Shown one piece after another: positions 33,710 through 43,425 of a stretch of 64,000 nt of DNA; the stretch's first letter is position 1; every line of letters starts with the position of its first letter. This stretch comes from Pyrenophora tritici-repentis (lineage: Eukaryota > Ascomycota > Dothideomycetes > Pleosporales > Pleosporaceae). Location of the stretch: positions 1,674,001 to 1,738,000 of the forward strand of contig NC_089397.1 in assembly GCF_003171515.1 (NCBI RefSeq). Reading direction: 5' to 3'. A model generated the notes under the pieces. The model made no database searches, was not told the origin of the DNA, and saw only the letters and a list, made by a program, of their open reading frames with translations. A program made the position numbers and the translations under genes.

Positions 33710-35510
33710 CTAATCCGACTCCGACTCCGACTCCGACTCCGAGCCCTCATTGTCCATCGATGGTCTAGCTTCTATGACGTGTGTGAGCAATTGGCCTAAA
33801 GGATTCAATCCTCCCTCTTCCGCAGTGAGTATGTGTTTTGGTATTTCGAATTCAATTTCCGGCTCCTTCTTCAGGTCGCGGTCGAGTTCAATGTCGAGCA
33901 ACTGCAGCGTGTTGTTAGTAAAATGATAAGTTTGTATAAGAACGACAAAACCTACTGCGCTGTAAGAGTGGTCGAGGAAATCCTCCAGATTGTACGCCCG
34001 CTTTGTGAATTGTTCCGAGATGATCTTGGCCAACGTCGCCACGTTAGGGTGGTAGTGCGATTGCAGCGCCACCAATTCCCAGACACTGCTCTCAATCGCA
34101 TTTGTGAGCATAGGGTCCTGCTCCTCCATATCGAATGGATCGTCCATGCCCTCCTCTTCTAGCTCCTTCTTCAGCGCGGGATCCCGGATCTCGCGGTGCA
34201 TCATAAATGTGCAAGCAGGATGTCTCTTGAACATGTTGTAGACCCAGGGTACTACTATGACGACACCAGCTGGGGGTCCGTGTAGTGCTAACCGCGAGAG
34301 GCGCTTGATGAAGCTAGCGACGAGCGCGGCGGGCAAGTGAGAGGACGACATGAACGTGTCAAGGAGCCGGAAGAAGCGTGAGCGGTGCTTTGAATGCATA
34401 AGACCGTCGTCTAGGAGAGAGTAAAGCTTGAGGTAGAATGACGGGTAGTCGAGGTTCTTCTCCGAGATGAGGTAGTATAGTCCAGAAAGTGCCATTAAAG
34501 ATGTTGCACCACCCACATTGTAGGAGTCGGTCAGAAAGTCGGCCAGAACCTCAGGTTGCTGGAACCATGGCGCCATCTGATAGGAAAATGTGGTCAGGAT
34601 GGACTTGCGCTGTTCCTTAGTCATTCCTGTGCGCATTGTTGCCAACCAAGCTCCTTGCGCCTTCTCCTTGTATGCCTGGAGCGACGATATCGGGCTCTTC
34701 CCTTGTACCTCAACGTAAAAGTTTTGAATTTCGGATTTGGACTTGGGGACTTCGCCGAGCGTGGCTAGCAGGGACATGCTGTTCGCAACAACGACTTGTC
34801 GTGTTGTGTCTGAAAGCTCGCCATCCAGTATATCCCTAGTCATGTCAGAAGATGCTATCATGTTTGACATATGTATGTACTCACTTGATCTTCTGGAAGG
34901 TCAGGTACCGAATGTCGTCGAACTGCTTGAAGTACTTCTCTGCAAACTCCTCCCGGGTCATGTCATCTTCTGGCAAGCTCAACAAAACCCATATGAGCTG
35001 AGGCATGAGCCCGTTCTTGAGCTTGTAGTCCCTTTGTGATTTCGACTCTTCCTTCACCAAACGCATGACCAGCGTCAGGGCCACAGATTGCTTTGGGGGG
35101 TGCTCGCTGCGGAGGAAGTCGTCCAAAAGTGTAGTACAGAGCTCTTTATAGCGCTCCTTTAGCCAGGACACCACGACGAGCTCTGCTTCGCTCATGCCCT
35201 TGCTCTTGACCATGTCGCCCGATACCAATAGTCGTGTGAAGACTCGGCACAGCGCAACCGCAGCCAGAATTGAGCCGTCATCTTCTGACTGCTTTGCCAA
35301 TTTTATGAGAGTCGCAATGTTGTTGTAGTGTTTTCGCGATTCGACAATTTGAGCTTCGAGCTGCAGGATTTCAGATTGGATGTCTTCGCCGTCGTCGCTA
35401 GGTGATTTGCGCCGGCTCTTCGATTTGGATTTGGATTCGCTGCGCTCTGGCTTGCTTGGGTCCCTCTTCCTCTTCACACCAGACATGCTGGCCGACTTTG
35501 TACCCGACAT
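33710..35510 (-). CDS. NOC4: Ribosome biogenesis protein NOC4 (CBF/Mak21 domain)
   Basis: A nucleolar factor which, with Nop14, is needed for small-subunit (40S) pre-ribosome assembly and export in yeast. Exons are 35510-34885, 34835-33956 and 33901-33710 (introns of 49 and 54 bp), giving 565 residues. The N-terminus is Lys/Ser/Arg-rich (KRKRDPSKPERSESKSKSKS) and helical repeats follow. The CBF/Mak21-type domain covers roughly residues 310-510, with KHRSRFFRLLDTFMSSSHLPA, HGPPAGVVIVVPWVYNMFKRHP and EDFLDHSYSALLDIELDRDLK after splicing. The 54-bp intron is a multiple of three with no stop, but carries a perfect TACTAAC branch site and breaks the conserved C-terminal block, so I remove it. The C-terminus is a (SE)n run encoded by TCCGAC repeats. 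Start: the frame opens at a TTG, and the first ATG at 35510 has A at -3. Confidence 0.93.
33714..33741. repeat. TCCGAC hexanucleotide repeat in the NOC4 C-terminus
   Basis: About four and a half TCCGAC units encode the alternating Ser-Glu tail just before the NOC4 stop codon. A six-base unit keeps frame when its number changes, so tail length may vary between strains. Confidence 0.8.
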
Positions 35511-35713
35511 GTTTTTCTGAAGCGCGTGTTTCAACCCAGCGTCGAGATATTCGCAGGCGCAAAAAGTTGACAATGTCGAAAAGTTCAGGGCCGGGCGAAG
35601 TTCGGCTAGCGCATCGGCGTCGGCGCTTGGCTCAGGATTGGTACCGCAACATCACGAAAAGCTAGCTCTTGACGACGACCAGCACCCCAACTCCCCACTC
35701 TCATCAGACAGCA
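35511..35713. promoter_or_regulatory. Short divergent promoter, NOC4 / ATP4
   Basis: Only about 203 bp separate the two start codons, so the region must drive both genes and include both 5' leaders. It is GC-rich with no TATA box. A GGCTAGCGC motif at 35604-35612 and the palindrome AGCTAGCT at 35661-35668 stand out; a related CTAGTGCC/GGCGCTAG motif occurs in the bL21m/NSA2 divergent promoter. Confidence 0.6.
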
Positions 35714-36604
35714 ATGGCCTCACGTCTAGCCAGGAGCGCGGTCGGTGAGTAACAGCTATCCGATGACGGTGCGATGCCATTGACCCCATTACTCACCCAC
35801 AATAGGCGCCGCCCGTCTCCGCCCATCGCTTCCTCTCCGCACTCTTCCCTCCATCGCCTACCAGGCCCGCTACAACTCCAATGTGCCCCAGGAGGACCCC
35901 AAGAAGAAGGCCCAGTCCGTGCTCGACTCGATACCCGTCCCCGGAAACAGCCCCCTCACCAAGGCCGCTGTACTCTCCGCCGGCGCTGGTTTGAGTGTCG
36001 CCGCTATTAGCAACGAGCTCTACGTCGTCAACGAGGAGTCCATTGTCGCCCTCTCGCTGCTGACCATTTTCTGGGCTGTCGCCAAATACGCTGGACCTGC
36101 GTGGGGAGAATATGCGCAACAACAGGCCGACAAGATCTCCGGCATCTTGAACTCTGCCCGCCAGGACCACACTGCCGCTGTCAAGCAGCGCATTGAGAGC
36201 GTCCAGGACCTCGGTGGTGTCATTGATATCACCAAGACCCTCTTCGAGGTTTCCAAGGTGCGGAATTATGATGGAATGATATAGGACAATGGACTGATAT
36301 CTTTTGTAGGAGACCGCCAAGCTTGAGGCCCAGGCTTTCGAGCTTGAGCAGAAGACCGCTATTGCCGCGGAGGCCAGGTCCGTCCTCGACTCCTGGGTCC
36401 GCTACGAGGGCCAGGTCAAGCAGAGGCAGCAGCGCGAGCTTGCCGAGTCCATCATCGCCAAGATTGAGAAGGAGCTTGAGAACCCCAAGACTCTCAAGCA
36501 GATCCTTGACCAGAGCGTCACTGACGTTGAGCGTACGTTTTTACTAAGATTGAAGGAGATAAATTTACTGACAATGTATAGGGATCGTTTCCCAGAAGGC
36601 ATAG
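35714..36604 (+). CDS. ATP4: Mitochondrial ATP synthase subunit 4 (subunit b)
   Basis: The peripheral-stalk (stator) subunit of F1Fo-ATP synthase in the inner mitochondrial membrane. Exons are 35714-35744, 35806-36257, 36310-36532 and 36582-36604, giving 242 residues, the normal length. The first exon encodes only ten codons plus one base of the presequence (MASRLARSAVG), and the last only the final seven or so residues (IVSQKA). A mitochondrial presequence is followed by the conserved SVLDSIPVPGNSPLTKAAVLSAGAG region, membrane segments (SAGAGLSVAAISNELYVVNEE and IVALSLLTIFWAVAKYAG) and a long helical stator domain (LEAQAFELEQKTAIAAEARS). It shares a 203-bp promoter region with NOC4. Confidence 0.96.
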
Positions 36605-36849
36605 ACGTCCTGTGACATCCACCGGCCAAGTTCAATCAATGTTACATAAATCTGTGCAATAGTCAAGCTTCTTCAATATAGAGTACCCAAGGCTTGGGAA
36701 AAGGCCGAATTGATCTCATTGTCGTTATGGCTTGTTTTGTCATTGTCATGTTTGTTAGTGATGACAGCCCCTCAATTCAAAGGCTAACTAATCTGAAGTC
36801 ATACGAAAGCAGTTAGTGTAATATCTGGCATCTGAAGACATATACATCC

Positions 36850-36949
36850 CACCCGGGTGCCGAAAGAGACTTGACATACTAGGGGGAAAAGGCCACTGTA
36901 GTCGCCAGACACGCCTATTAGGTGTCAAGTATTTTATAACACCCAGGTG
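36850..36949 (+). mobile_element. 100-bp MITE-like element with terminal inverted repeats and ATCC target duplication
   Basis: The left end is CACCCGGGTG, ten bases, then CTTGACA; the right end, read on the other strand, is CACCTGGGTG, ten bases, then CTTGACA. That is a 27-bp terminal inverted repeat conserved in two blocks. ATCC flanks both ends directly (36846-36849 and 36950-36953), consistent with a 4-bp target-site duplication. There is no coding capacity, so movement would need a transposase from elsewhere. A longer, more degenerate copy lies at 33490-33660. Confidence 0.65.
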
Positions 36950-37287
36950 ATCCTATCATCCCTCCAGTCCACAGTCATTGCCAGCTTTGAGGTATCTTAT
37001 CTCTCAATCACATCCGTATTGTGAATACACGTCCAGCTCTGGCATCCTCTGGGCATCAGAGACTGAGAGATGCCCAGGTGTGGTTGTATCGTGGCCGTGA
37101 CAATGCTGACTTCTTACAATACCAACACGCCTAGTCAAGCATGTATTAAGCTACATCAGATGAGCAATGTCGTAAGCCTGTGCCAGAACCTACGTGCAAG
37201 CGGAAAGCAACATGTACAGGGCGTTGATAGGTAAAGGTGATGTCGAGGTAAAGGTAGACAGCCTGGGAACAGCCGTCGGTAGCCCCA

Positions 37288-37294
37288 TATATAA
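37288..37294 (+). promoter_or_regulatory. Candidate TATA box
   Basis: TATATAA lies about 120 bp upstream of the ATG at 37411, with pyrimidine-rich sequence between. A reasonable core-promoter position; inferred only. Confidence 0.4.
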
Positions 37295-37410
37295 CGTCTT
37301 GTCATCGCCAACCTTCTTCTTTCCCAACCTCTACCTTTTATTATAACCTACAGAGTCAACATCACATCAGCAACAGCATCACCGTTACAATCTCCACGCG
37401 ACAAGCAGCC

Positions 37411-37962
37411 ATGTCTCCCGCATCTGTTGCATCGGAGCCCGCACCCAACAACACAGAGGAACTGTCCAGTCTCAATGACCAAACTCAGAAGGGACCATAT
37501 CAAACGGTGACAGAGACGGTGACAGAAACGAAGACTACAACGACGACTATAACAAAGACCGAAACCAAGACCAAGATGTCGCCCACCGTAGCGCTCAATA
37601 CCCCGCACTCATTCATGCCAACACTCGATCAAAGTCACGCGGTCTCAAGAAAACGAAAGGCAGAGGAGACACATGGAGAGTCATCCAAGAAGAACAAGAA
37701 CTCCGACGAAATCCTGGACAGAGAGAAACAGGACAGTGTGTATCTCCGCCAAGAGTTATCACCTGAACAGCTGCGCAACTCACCGTACGATGGCGCTGTT
37801 ACTACACGATCTGTCGGGACCCAAACCACGGATATGGACAGCCCAAGGCCTTTCCTGCCCTTCCTGCATACGGACGAGTCATTGATCAGGATGAAGCCAC
37901 CGTATCAAGGAGGGTACATAAGATTTGACTCGGATACGGAGGAGGAGGCGGAGGCGATCTGA
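37411..37962 (+). CDS. Small disordered hypothetical protein
   Basis: A single exon of 183 codons from an ATG with A/C-rich leader (AAGCAGCCATG). I do not recognise it. The N-third has a striking Thr/Glu/Lys repeat (TVTETVTETKTTTTTITKTETKTK), followed by a likely bipartite nuclear signal (SRKRKAEETHGESSKKNKN) and an ordered-looking C-third ending in an acidic tail (DSDTEEEAEAI). No membrane segment or signal peptide is present. A TATA-like box and a CT-rich leader just upstream support it being a real gene. Role unknown; a nuclear location is inferred. Confidence 0.65.
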   Translation: MSPASVASEPAPNNTEELSSLNDQTQKGPYQTVTETVTETKTTTTTITKTETKTKMSPTVALNTPHSFMPTLDQSHAVSRKRKAEETHGESSKKNKNSDEILDREKQDSVYLRQELSPEQLRNSPYDGAVTTRSVGTQTTDMDSPRPFLPFLHTDESLIRMKPPYQGGYIRFDSDTEEEAEAI

Positions 37963-38350
37963 GGACGCGAAGACGGACAACTTGAACTGAGAGACTCTTA
38001 CTCTTGTGGTTGGTCTGCTGTTTATATTGGGCGTGGGATGCCTACAATACGAGGACAATCTACGTGGTTTGCGTCCCTATTGCGGGTGAATATGGATGAG
38101 CGCTGGGGATAAAGACAGATGGTCTAATTTCTCTATTCATGGGTCAAACATATATTTCTTTGGAGGAGCTGAGAAGAGAACGCATCCCAGACAGAACTGA
38201 ACGAGGTGACTGGGGAAAGCTGTATCAGAGAAAGAGAGAGATGAGCAATCCGAAAACAGCACAAGCATATGCGGAGCATCCACACTGTCGTTGGTATGTA
38301 GTGCAGTACTAGTCATTTCCATGAATCCATCTGCTACAATTCTCTCATAT
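37963..38350. other. Short convergent intergenic region
   Basis: 3' flanks of the plus-strand hypothetical gene and the minus-strand acyltransferase. I see nothing else in it. Confidence 0.5.
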
Positions 38351-40245
38351 TTACAACCTCGCCCTCTCACGCTCCCCCACCTCCAAAAGCCCTTCAATCG
38401 TCCTCTTCCACAGCTCCGCCCTCTCCTTACTAATCGCGTTCAAATCATAGCTCACCCCAAACCCAACAATACCCTCCGCACTCGTCGAGCTGCCAACCAA
38501 GAACTCATTCTCCCTCGCCCTAACCCCAATCTTGACGTCTTGGAAATCCGCCGCAAAGTCCTTGTCACCCAGATTCTTGAGATCGTAGGTGCCACGCTTG
38601 AAAAACGCTGCCAGTGGCCCAATGGAAGAAACACCACATGTGGCTCCAAATTCCGCTGCACTGGGCAGCAATGAGCCCTGGGGGTTACTCCAAGACGCCG
38701 TCCGGCGGTTTCGAGGTAGTTTCGCCTCGACTCTTTCAATCTGCGCTACGTACCCCGTTGCCAGCAGACGGCCCGGTGAGTACTTGTCCAGTATACCCGG
38801 TGTACCTTTCAAGTCGCTCCCCTTGAGTTTCCTCTTCTGGTAAACCTTCAGCTCACGGTTCGCATGCTTGGCCACGAGCTTGAACCGGCCTTCTACGGGG
38901 AGACTGCTGGATAAGAAAGGCATGACAATTCCGTCGCTGAAGGCTAGCATACAGGAGTCTGGTGGTGGGGGGTTTGCGAAGAAGGCACGGGGGTTCAGGG
39001 GGAAGGATGCTGTGAAGGCTGGGTGGTGGGACGAGGAAGGAGAGAGGCTTTCATGTATAGCCATCATGGAGAGGCCTGCGAGAGCGAAACATCCGGCGCC
39101 TATGGATACGTTTGCGGCTCTGCAGAGGGCGATTAGGCGCGATGAAGCGGATGGAGAGAGAGATGCGGAGATGTGGCCACAGGACATTGGTGGGCGGGTA
39201 ACGGGGTTGTAGTCGAAGATGGCATCAAACTTTGGCTGTAGCGGCGGCGCAGTCTCCAGTCTCTGTGCTCTTCGTAGCGGGTTCGTAAATGTGGGTGGAA
39301 GACCCTTCTTCACATGTCGCAGGACGCGGATTAGTGCCCAGAACCAGCGTTTTCGCGCTCTGCTGCCGGTGATTGGGGGGTATAGCCCTTCCTGTGCTGC
39401 TGGCAAGACTGCTTGTATCTTTTCGGCCTGACCGCACGACGCGATATCTGCTAAGATGGCTTCAGATGGCTGGTTCAAAATCCGGATGAAATGGCTGAAC
39501 CAGCTGTATGCTGAGAGCCCGTCGGAGATTTGGTGCGCTATTACGATTAGGAAGCGGAGAGAGTAGGTTCCATCAGTATTCTGGGTGATGGGCAGAATGT
39601 GGAGTTTTGAAAGGCATTTCGTCGGTTCGATTATTCGGGTTACGTTGTAGGCGTGGTGGTAGACCTCCTTTTCGTCTACGTCCGGGTATGTGTCTTCAAA
39701 CCAGATGATGCTATTTTCAACCTCTTGGATAGCAGCTTCTGGTGAGGACGGGATGTTGACTGCGAAGTTGCGGGTTCCAGTTGCTGGATCATCCATTACA
39801 CGAGCCAAAAGCAAAGGGTGCTGCAGGCGCAGGGACGCCCATGCAATTGCAACCCTACGCTTAAGCTCAGCTTTGGAGAGCTTGTGTTGACATGAGAGGG
39901 TGAAGAGAGATGTCATATCTATTGAATGGTCAGGTGTAATCCGACAGTAGTGTGTATCTTGGGTAAGCCTGATATAATTCGCATAGATTTTGAAAGTTTA
40001 CCGGGTACCCTAAACAGATGCGAAGGAATCCCGGCTCTTCAGAAATTGGGTCAAAGACATGATGAAACATACTACGTACCTGCTCGCCCGCCATAATACA
40101 ACCCATCTGCATCAAATGAGCTTTCCACGAGCCCAAGTGGACGCTTGAACATCTGACTGCCATGTGATCCAACTGACAGCTCCCAAGCAGCATAATTCGT
40201 TGCGTACTTGTCCAGCCAATGGCCTCGATGTTGTTGCTCTGACAT
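38351..40245 (-). CDS. CAT-superfamily (HxxxDG) acyltransferase
   Basis: Predicted CoA-dependent acyltransferase of the chloramphenicol acetyltransferase/condensation-domain superfamily; the acceptor is unknown. Exon 1 is 40245-40080 and exon 2 is 39918-38351, with a 161-bp intron (GTACGT to CAATAG), giving 577 residues. The first exon was found by frame and family pattern: it encodes AAWELSV...FKRPLGLVESSFDADGLYYGGRA, and splices to give GGRADMTSLFTLSC. The catalytic motif HQISDG is at about residues 184-189 (AHQISDGLSAYSW). The C-terminal half has the second chloroplast-acyltransferase-like lobe (CGHISASLSPSASSRLIALCR) but no plant BAHD DFGWG motif. Relatives include fungal O-acetyltransferases of secondary metabolism. 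There is no biosynthetic cluster around it: its neighbours are housekeeping genes, so it probably acts alone, for example in detoxification or lipid/alcohol acylation (inference). Confidence 0.8.
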
Positions 40246-40699
40246 TTTTTTCGATTATGAAATCTTTTCGAGAAGAGTAGATGTGCATGAGAGTGAGAGC
40301 TCCAAGGACCTCGGCACATAATGACGCGACTGTCCAGGTTGTTGCGGCCCGTTAGGCCGAGTCATGGATGCAAAAGTCGCTAGAGCATTAGCGTCATTGC
40401 TACGACAGGATACATGTAATCCGGTCTCATCACGACAGGTACACCGCATGAAGTCCTCACAAGACTTAAATGCCCTACACAAAGTGAAAGAGCATCTTCC
40501 GTGTAGACAATGCTATTGAAGGCCAGAGGCTATACATAGTCTATTAATTGCATTTCAATACTACTATGGTATCAATGCTAACGCCATAAGGAATTTGTCA
40601 ATCCGTTATATCCATATAACTACCTCCTCAAACCGGTCATGGCTCGAGATACAGTTAATGCCATCGACCATCCCGCCACGATACACGCCTCGTTCAGCT
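40246..40699. other. Intergenic region between two minus-strand genes
   Basis: Promoter of the acyltransferase and 3' flank of the TFIIF beta gene. No supported coding region or repeat. Confidence 0.5.
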
Positions 40700-41746
40700 C
40701 TAAACTACATCCTCCATTTCATCTTCACCCTCTGAATCTCCGTCACCAGGGCCTTCGGGCGCTGCTGCCTCAGCCTGCTTACTGATATCGCGTTGATTCT
40801 CGAAAACGGCCTGGCGCTTCCAGTTACTCGCAAACGGCCCAGACTTGACAAGGAGCGCGATATCGCCCAAGACCTCTTTGAGATATTGTTCCGGCTGCTT
40901 TGTGCGTTGCTTGATAGCTTTCATGGGCCAATATTGGTACTCGTCGAACAGAGAATGCAAAACGTCGATGAGATCTGATCGAGCCATACGAGCGGCTTTG
41001 TTCTGCTGAGACTTGGCCTTGGTAGTGGGCTTGATGAAGTTCTTGAATCTGTTGTTGAGCGTAATGGAGTTGTTGACGTCTGAGACATCGGTATCTTTGG
41101 TGATGATTGTTGTGAGGTGGGAACCCTGGATGGCTTGCTTGATGCGTGCAGCGCTGAAGTCTTGGTACTCCTGCGTGTCGAGGGGGTTGGCAGTGTATTG
41201 CCGTGTCGCGTGGCCGATGAGTGCGGTTTGCTTGGGGATGGCCTTCTTGTATTTGCTGCGCTTCTGGATGCGCGCCTTGGGATCTTGAACACCCCCAAAG
41301 CCTCCTTGTTGATTACCTCGACCGTATCCGTAGCCCTGGCCCTTGAACCCCGGTAGGTCCTTTTCCGTGAAAACGTATGTGTTCTTCAGCAGCGTGTCTG
41401 AAACAGATGCAGGCTCCAACTGGAAGGAAGACGGCAGTTTGGATTTCTGGCGCCAGCGGTCATTAAGAAAGACACGCATTTGCTTTGATTTGTCGATGCC
41501 GCTCGTTGTCGCGAAGGCTACAACTTCTCCGATTTGTATCTGGTCGTTGTCGTTGCCGTCGGCGAGGTCGTCCCACTTTGAGACTGCCTCATACAGCCAA
41601 TCTGGAATGCGCGTCACCCATACGTCCTTGTCGGCGCCGCTCTTGTCCATAAGCATCTCGCCCGTATCCTCGTAAAACTCGTCATCCATAAAACCGCCAC
41701 CACCCGAGGGAGTCAGAACGTCGGGGTCTGCTTTGATGCCGTTCAT
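40700..41746 (-). CDS. TFG2: Transcription initiation factor IIF subunit beta
   Basis: Nuclear general transcription factor that partners TFIIF alpha and RNA polymerase II. It is a single exon of 348 codons from an ATG at 41746. The N-terminal dimerisation domain carries VWVTRIPDWLYEAVSKWDD and IGEVVAFA, followed by a Gly/Gln-rich linker (GYGYGRGNQQGGFGG). The central TFIIF block (KQTALIGHATRQYTANPL) and the C-terminal winged-helix domain (SDLIDVLHSLFDEYQYWPMKAIKQRTKQPEQYLKEVL) are complete. The tail is acidic (DGDSEGEDEMEDVV). It is divergent from CSN4, with 425 bp between the start codons. Confidence 0.94.
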   Translation of the reverse strand: MNGIKADPDVLTPSGGGGFMDDEFYEDTGEMLMDKSGADKDVWVTRIPDWLYEAVSKWDDLADGNDNDQIQIGEVVAFATTSGIDKSKQMRVFLNDRWRQKSKLPSSFQLEPASVSDTLLKNTYVFTEKDLPGFKGQGYGYGRGNQQGGFGGVQDPKARIQKRSKYKKAIPKQTALIGHATRQYTANPLDTQEYQDFSAARIKQAIQGSHLTTIITKDTDVSDVNNSITLNNRFKNFIKPTTKAKSQQNKAARMARSDLIDVLHSLFDEYQYWPMKAIKQRTKQPEQYLKEVLGDIALLVKSGPFASNWKRQAVFENQRDISKQAEAAAPEGPGDGDSEGEDEMEDVV

Positions 41747-42171
41747 GGCGACGTGGGTAAGGGAGTGTGTCGGCGTGCGTATGTAGCGAGTGATGTCGTA
41801 GTACTTAATATGATTGTAAGGACTGAAACAGAGAGAGGTTCAAAGGATAGTGTAAGTGACACAAAGGCGACGTAGTGAGGGTGGGCGATGATGGACTGTC
41901 GAAAGACAATGGAGCCTGGCTGCTCTTACCGGGGCGCGCGCGCATTAGCGCGCCAAGCCTGTTATCGATATGCGGAGAGCAGTCGCGCTTGCCCCACGTC
42001 TGCCGCCTGCTACCTTCACGCGAGCAAGGCTGCTCTTACCTTATTCTCGCTATTGGAGAGCCTACATAGTAATTAGACTTCCAAGTCTCAGTGTTCGCCT
42101 TCACTCTGTTCATCTGCTCATACTCGACTGAAGCAATTGCACTCAATCAACATAACTTGCTTGCAAACGCC
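41747..42171. promoter_or_regulatory. Divergent promoter region, TFG2 / CSN4
   Basis: 425 bp between two start codons. It contains a 13-bp direct repeat GGCTGCTCTTACC at 41918-41930 and 42028-42040, and between them a GC-rich inverted repeat (GGCGCG ... CGCGCC) around ATTA at about 41933-41954. These may be regulatory; no factor is recognised. Confidence 0.5.
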
Positions 42172-43425
42172 ATGGCCTCCGAAGCTGTCACTACCGCTTT
42201 ACAGCAAATCGAGGTTGCATCAGTCAGCGAAAAGCCCTCGCAGTACACTACACTGCTTCAGCAAATTGTAGAATCATCCAATAATGTCGCCGCCGACCTC
42301 AACCTATACGTACAAACCCTCCTCGACGACTCGCTGGGCATTGTTGTGCTCCGACCACTTCTCGCTGCCTTTGTAGACGCATTTCGAACCATCCAAGACG
42401 CAGACTCCAAGATCGAAATTGGCGAAAAGGTCCTCGCACTTTTACAATCCAAGGGCGCAGGTCAATACGAAGAGCAAGACACACAGATCAAGCATGTTCT
42501 GGCAGACGCATTCGAGCAGAACGAGGACTACCGGCGGTCCGCCCAAACACTCTCCCACATCAATCTAGAGTCAACACAAAAGTCCATTTCTGCCGACGAA
42601 AAGGCAAAGGTTTGGATTCGGATAGTGCGATGCTATCTCGAAAAGGACGATCCAACCAGCGCTTCCGTACATCTGAACAAGATCAAGAACATTCTGTTTA
42701 GTGTACAGGACAAGGAGACCAAGGTCATGTTCCAGCTCAGCCAAGCTCGCATTCTTGATTCACAACGCCACTTCCTCGACGCCGCACAAGCATACTACGG
42801 CATAAGTAATGAGCCCCTGGTCGACACCGAGGAACGAGAGAGGTTTCTTGGCAGGGCAATCATTTGCACTGTCCTGGCTCCTGCCGGTCCACAGCGAGGA
42901 AAGATGTTGGCCAAGCTATACAAGGATGACCGGGCTAGCTCCGCGGATGACTATGCCATTCTGGAGAAGATCTTTCTCAATCGCCTGCTTACGCCCGCCG
43001 AGATCAAAGCTTTCTCCTCCAAGCTCGATGCTCACCACCTCGCCAAGTCCGCTGACGGTCTTACCGTGTTAGACAAGGCCGTTCTCGAACACAATTTGCT
43101 CGGTGCATCGAAACTATACAACAACATTGGCTTTGACCAGCTCGGTGAGCTCTTGGGTATTGATGCGGAGAAGGCGGAAGACTACGCGGCAAAGATGTTG
43201 GAGCAGGGTCGTCTTGCAGGATACATTGACCAGATCGATCGCTATGTTTTTTTCGAGGGCGAGGCCAGCGGGGAACGAAAGACGGGCCATGCAGAGCGTG
43301 TGGTTGGAAAGGAGCTACGGAAGTGGGACGCAAATGTCACTGGATTGGCAGAGGAGGTGGAGAAGGTCACTTCGATGATCCAGAATCAGTACCCAGATTT
43401 TTACGCTTCACAGGCGGTGCACTAG
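42172..43425 (+). CDS. CSN4: COP9 signalosome subunit 4
   Basis: A PCI-domain subunit of the COP9 signalosome, the nuclear complex that removes Nedd8 from cullins; in fungi it controls development and light responses. It is a single exon of 417 codons. The N-terminal two-thirds is a helical solenoid ([32 protein letters not shown]). The PCI winged-helix region is near residues 285-365 ([57 protein letters not shown]). The open frame begins 27 codons earlier at a GTG; I chose the first ATG, in a CGCCATGGCC context that is close to ideal. Confidence 0.94.
   Translation: MASEAVTTALQQIEVASVSEKPSQYTTLLQQIVESSNNVAADLNLYVQTLLDDSLGIVVLRPLLAAFVDAFRTIQDADSKIEIGEKVLALLQSKGAGQYEEQDTQIKHVLADAFEQNEDYRRSAQTLSHINLESTQKSISADEKAKVWIRIVRCYLEKDDPTSASVHLNKIKNILFSVQDKETKVMFQLSQARILDSQRHFLDAAQAYYGISNEPLVDTEERERFLGRAIICTVLAPAGPQRGKMLAKLYKDDRASSADDYAILEKIFLNRLLTPAEIKAFSSKLDAHHLAKSADGLTVLDKAVLEHNLLGASKLYNNIGFDQLGELLGIDAEKAEDYAAKMLEQGRLAGYIDQIDRYVFFEGEASGERKTGHAERVVGKELRKWDANVTGLAEEVEKVTSMIQNQYPDFYASQAVH

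Larger units (their letters stand above)
36605..37410. other. Intergenic region with a small TIR element
   Basis: It contains the ATP4 3' flank, the inverted-repeat element at 36850-36949 and the promoter of the small hypothetical gene at 37411, including a TATA-like site at 37288-37294. No coding region. Confidence 0.6.

Noticed and set aside
39930..40319. 130-codon minus-strand frame upstream of the acyltransferase
   Set aside because: The region is better explained by the acyltransferase first exon (40245-40080) in a different frame plus its intron.
38351..41746. Possible secondary-metabolite cluster around the acyltransferase
   Set aside because: Neighbours are TFIIF beta, CSN4 and a small disordered protein; there is no synthase, P450 or pathway regulator nearby.
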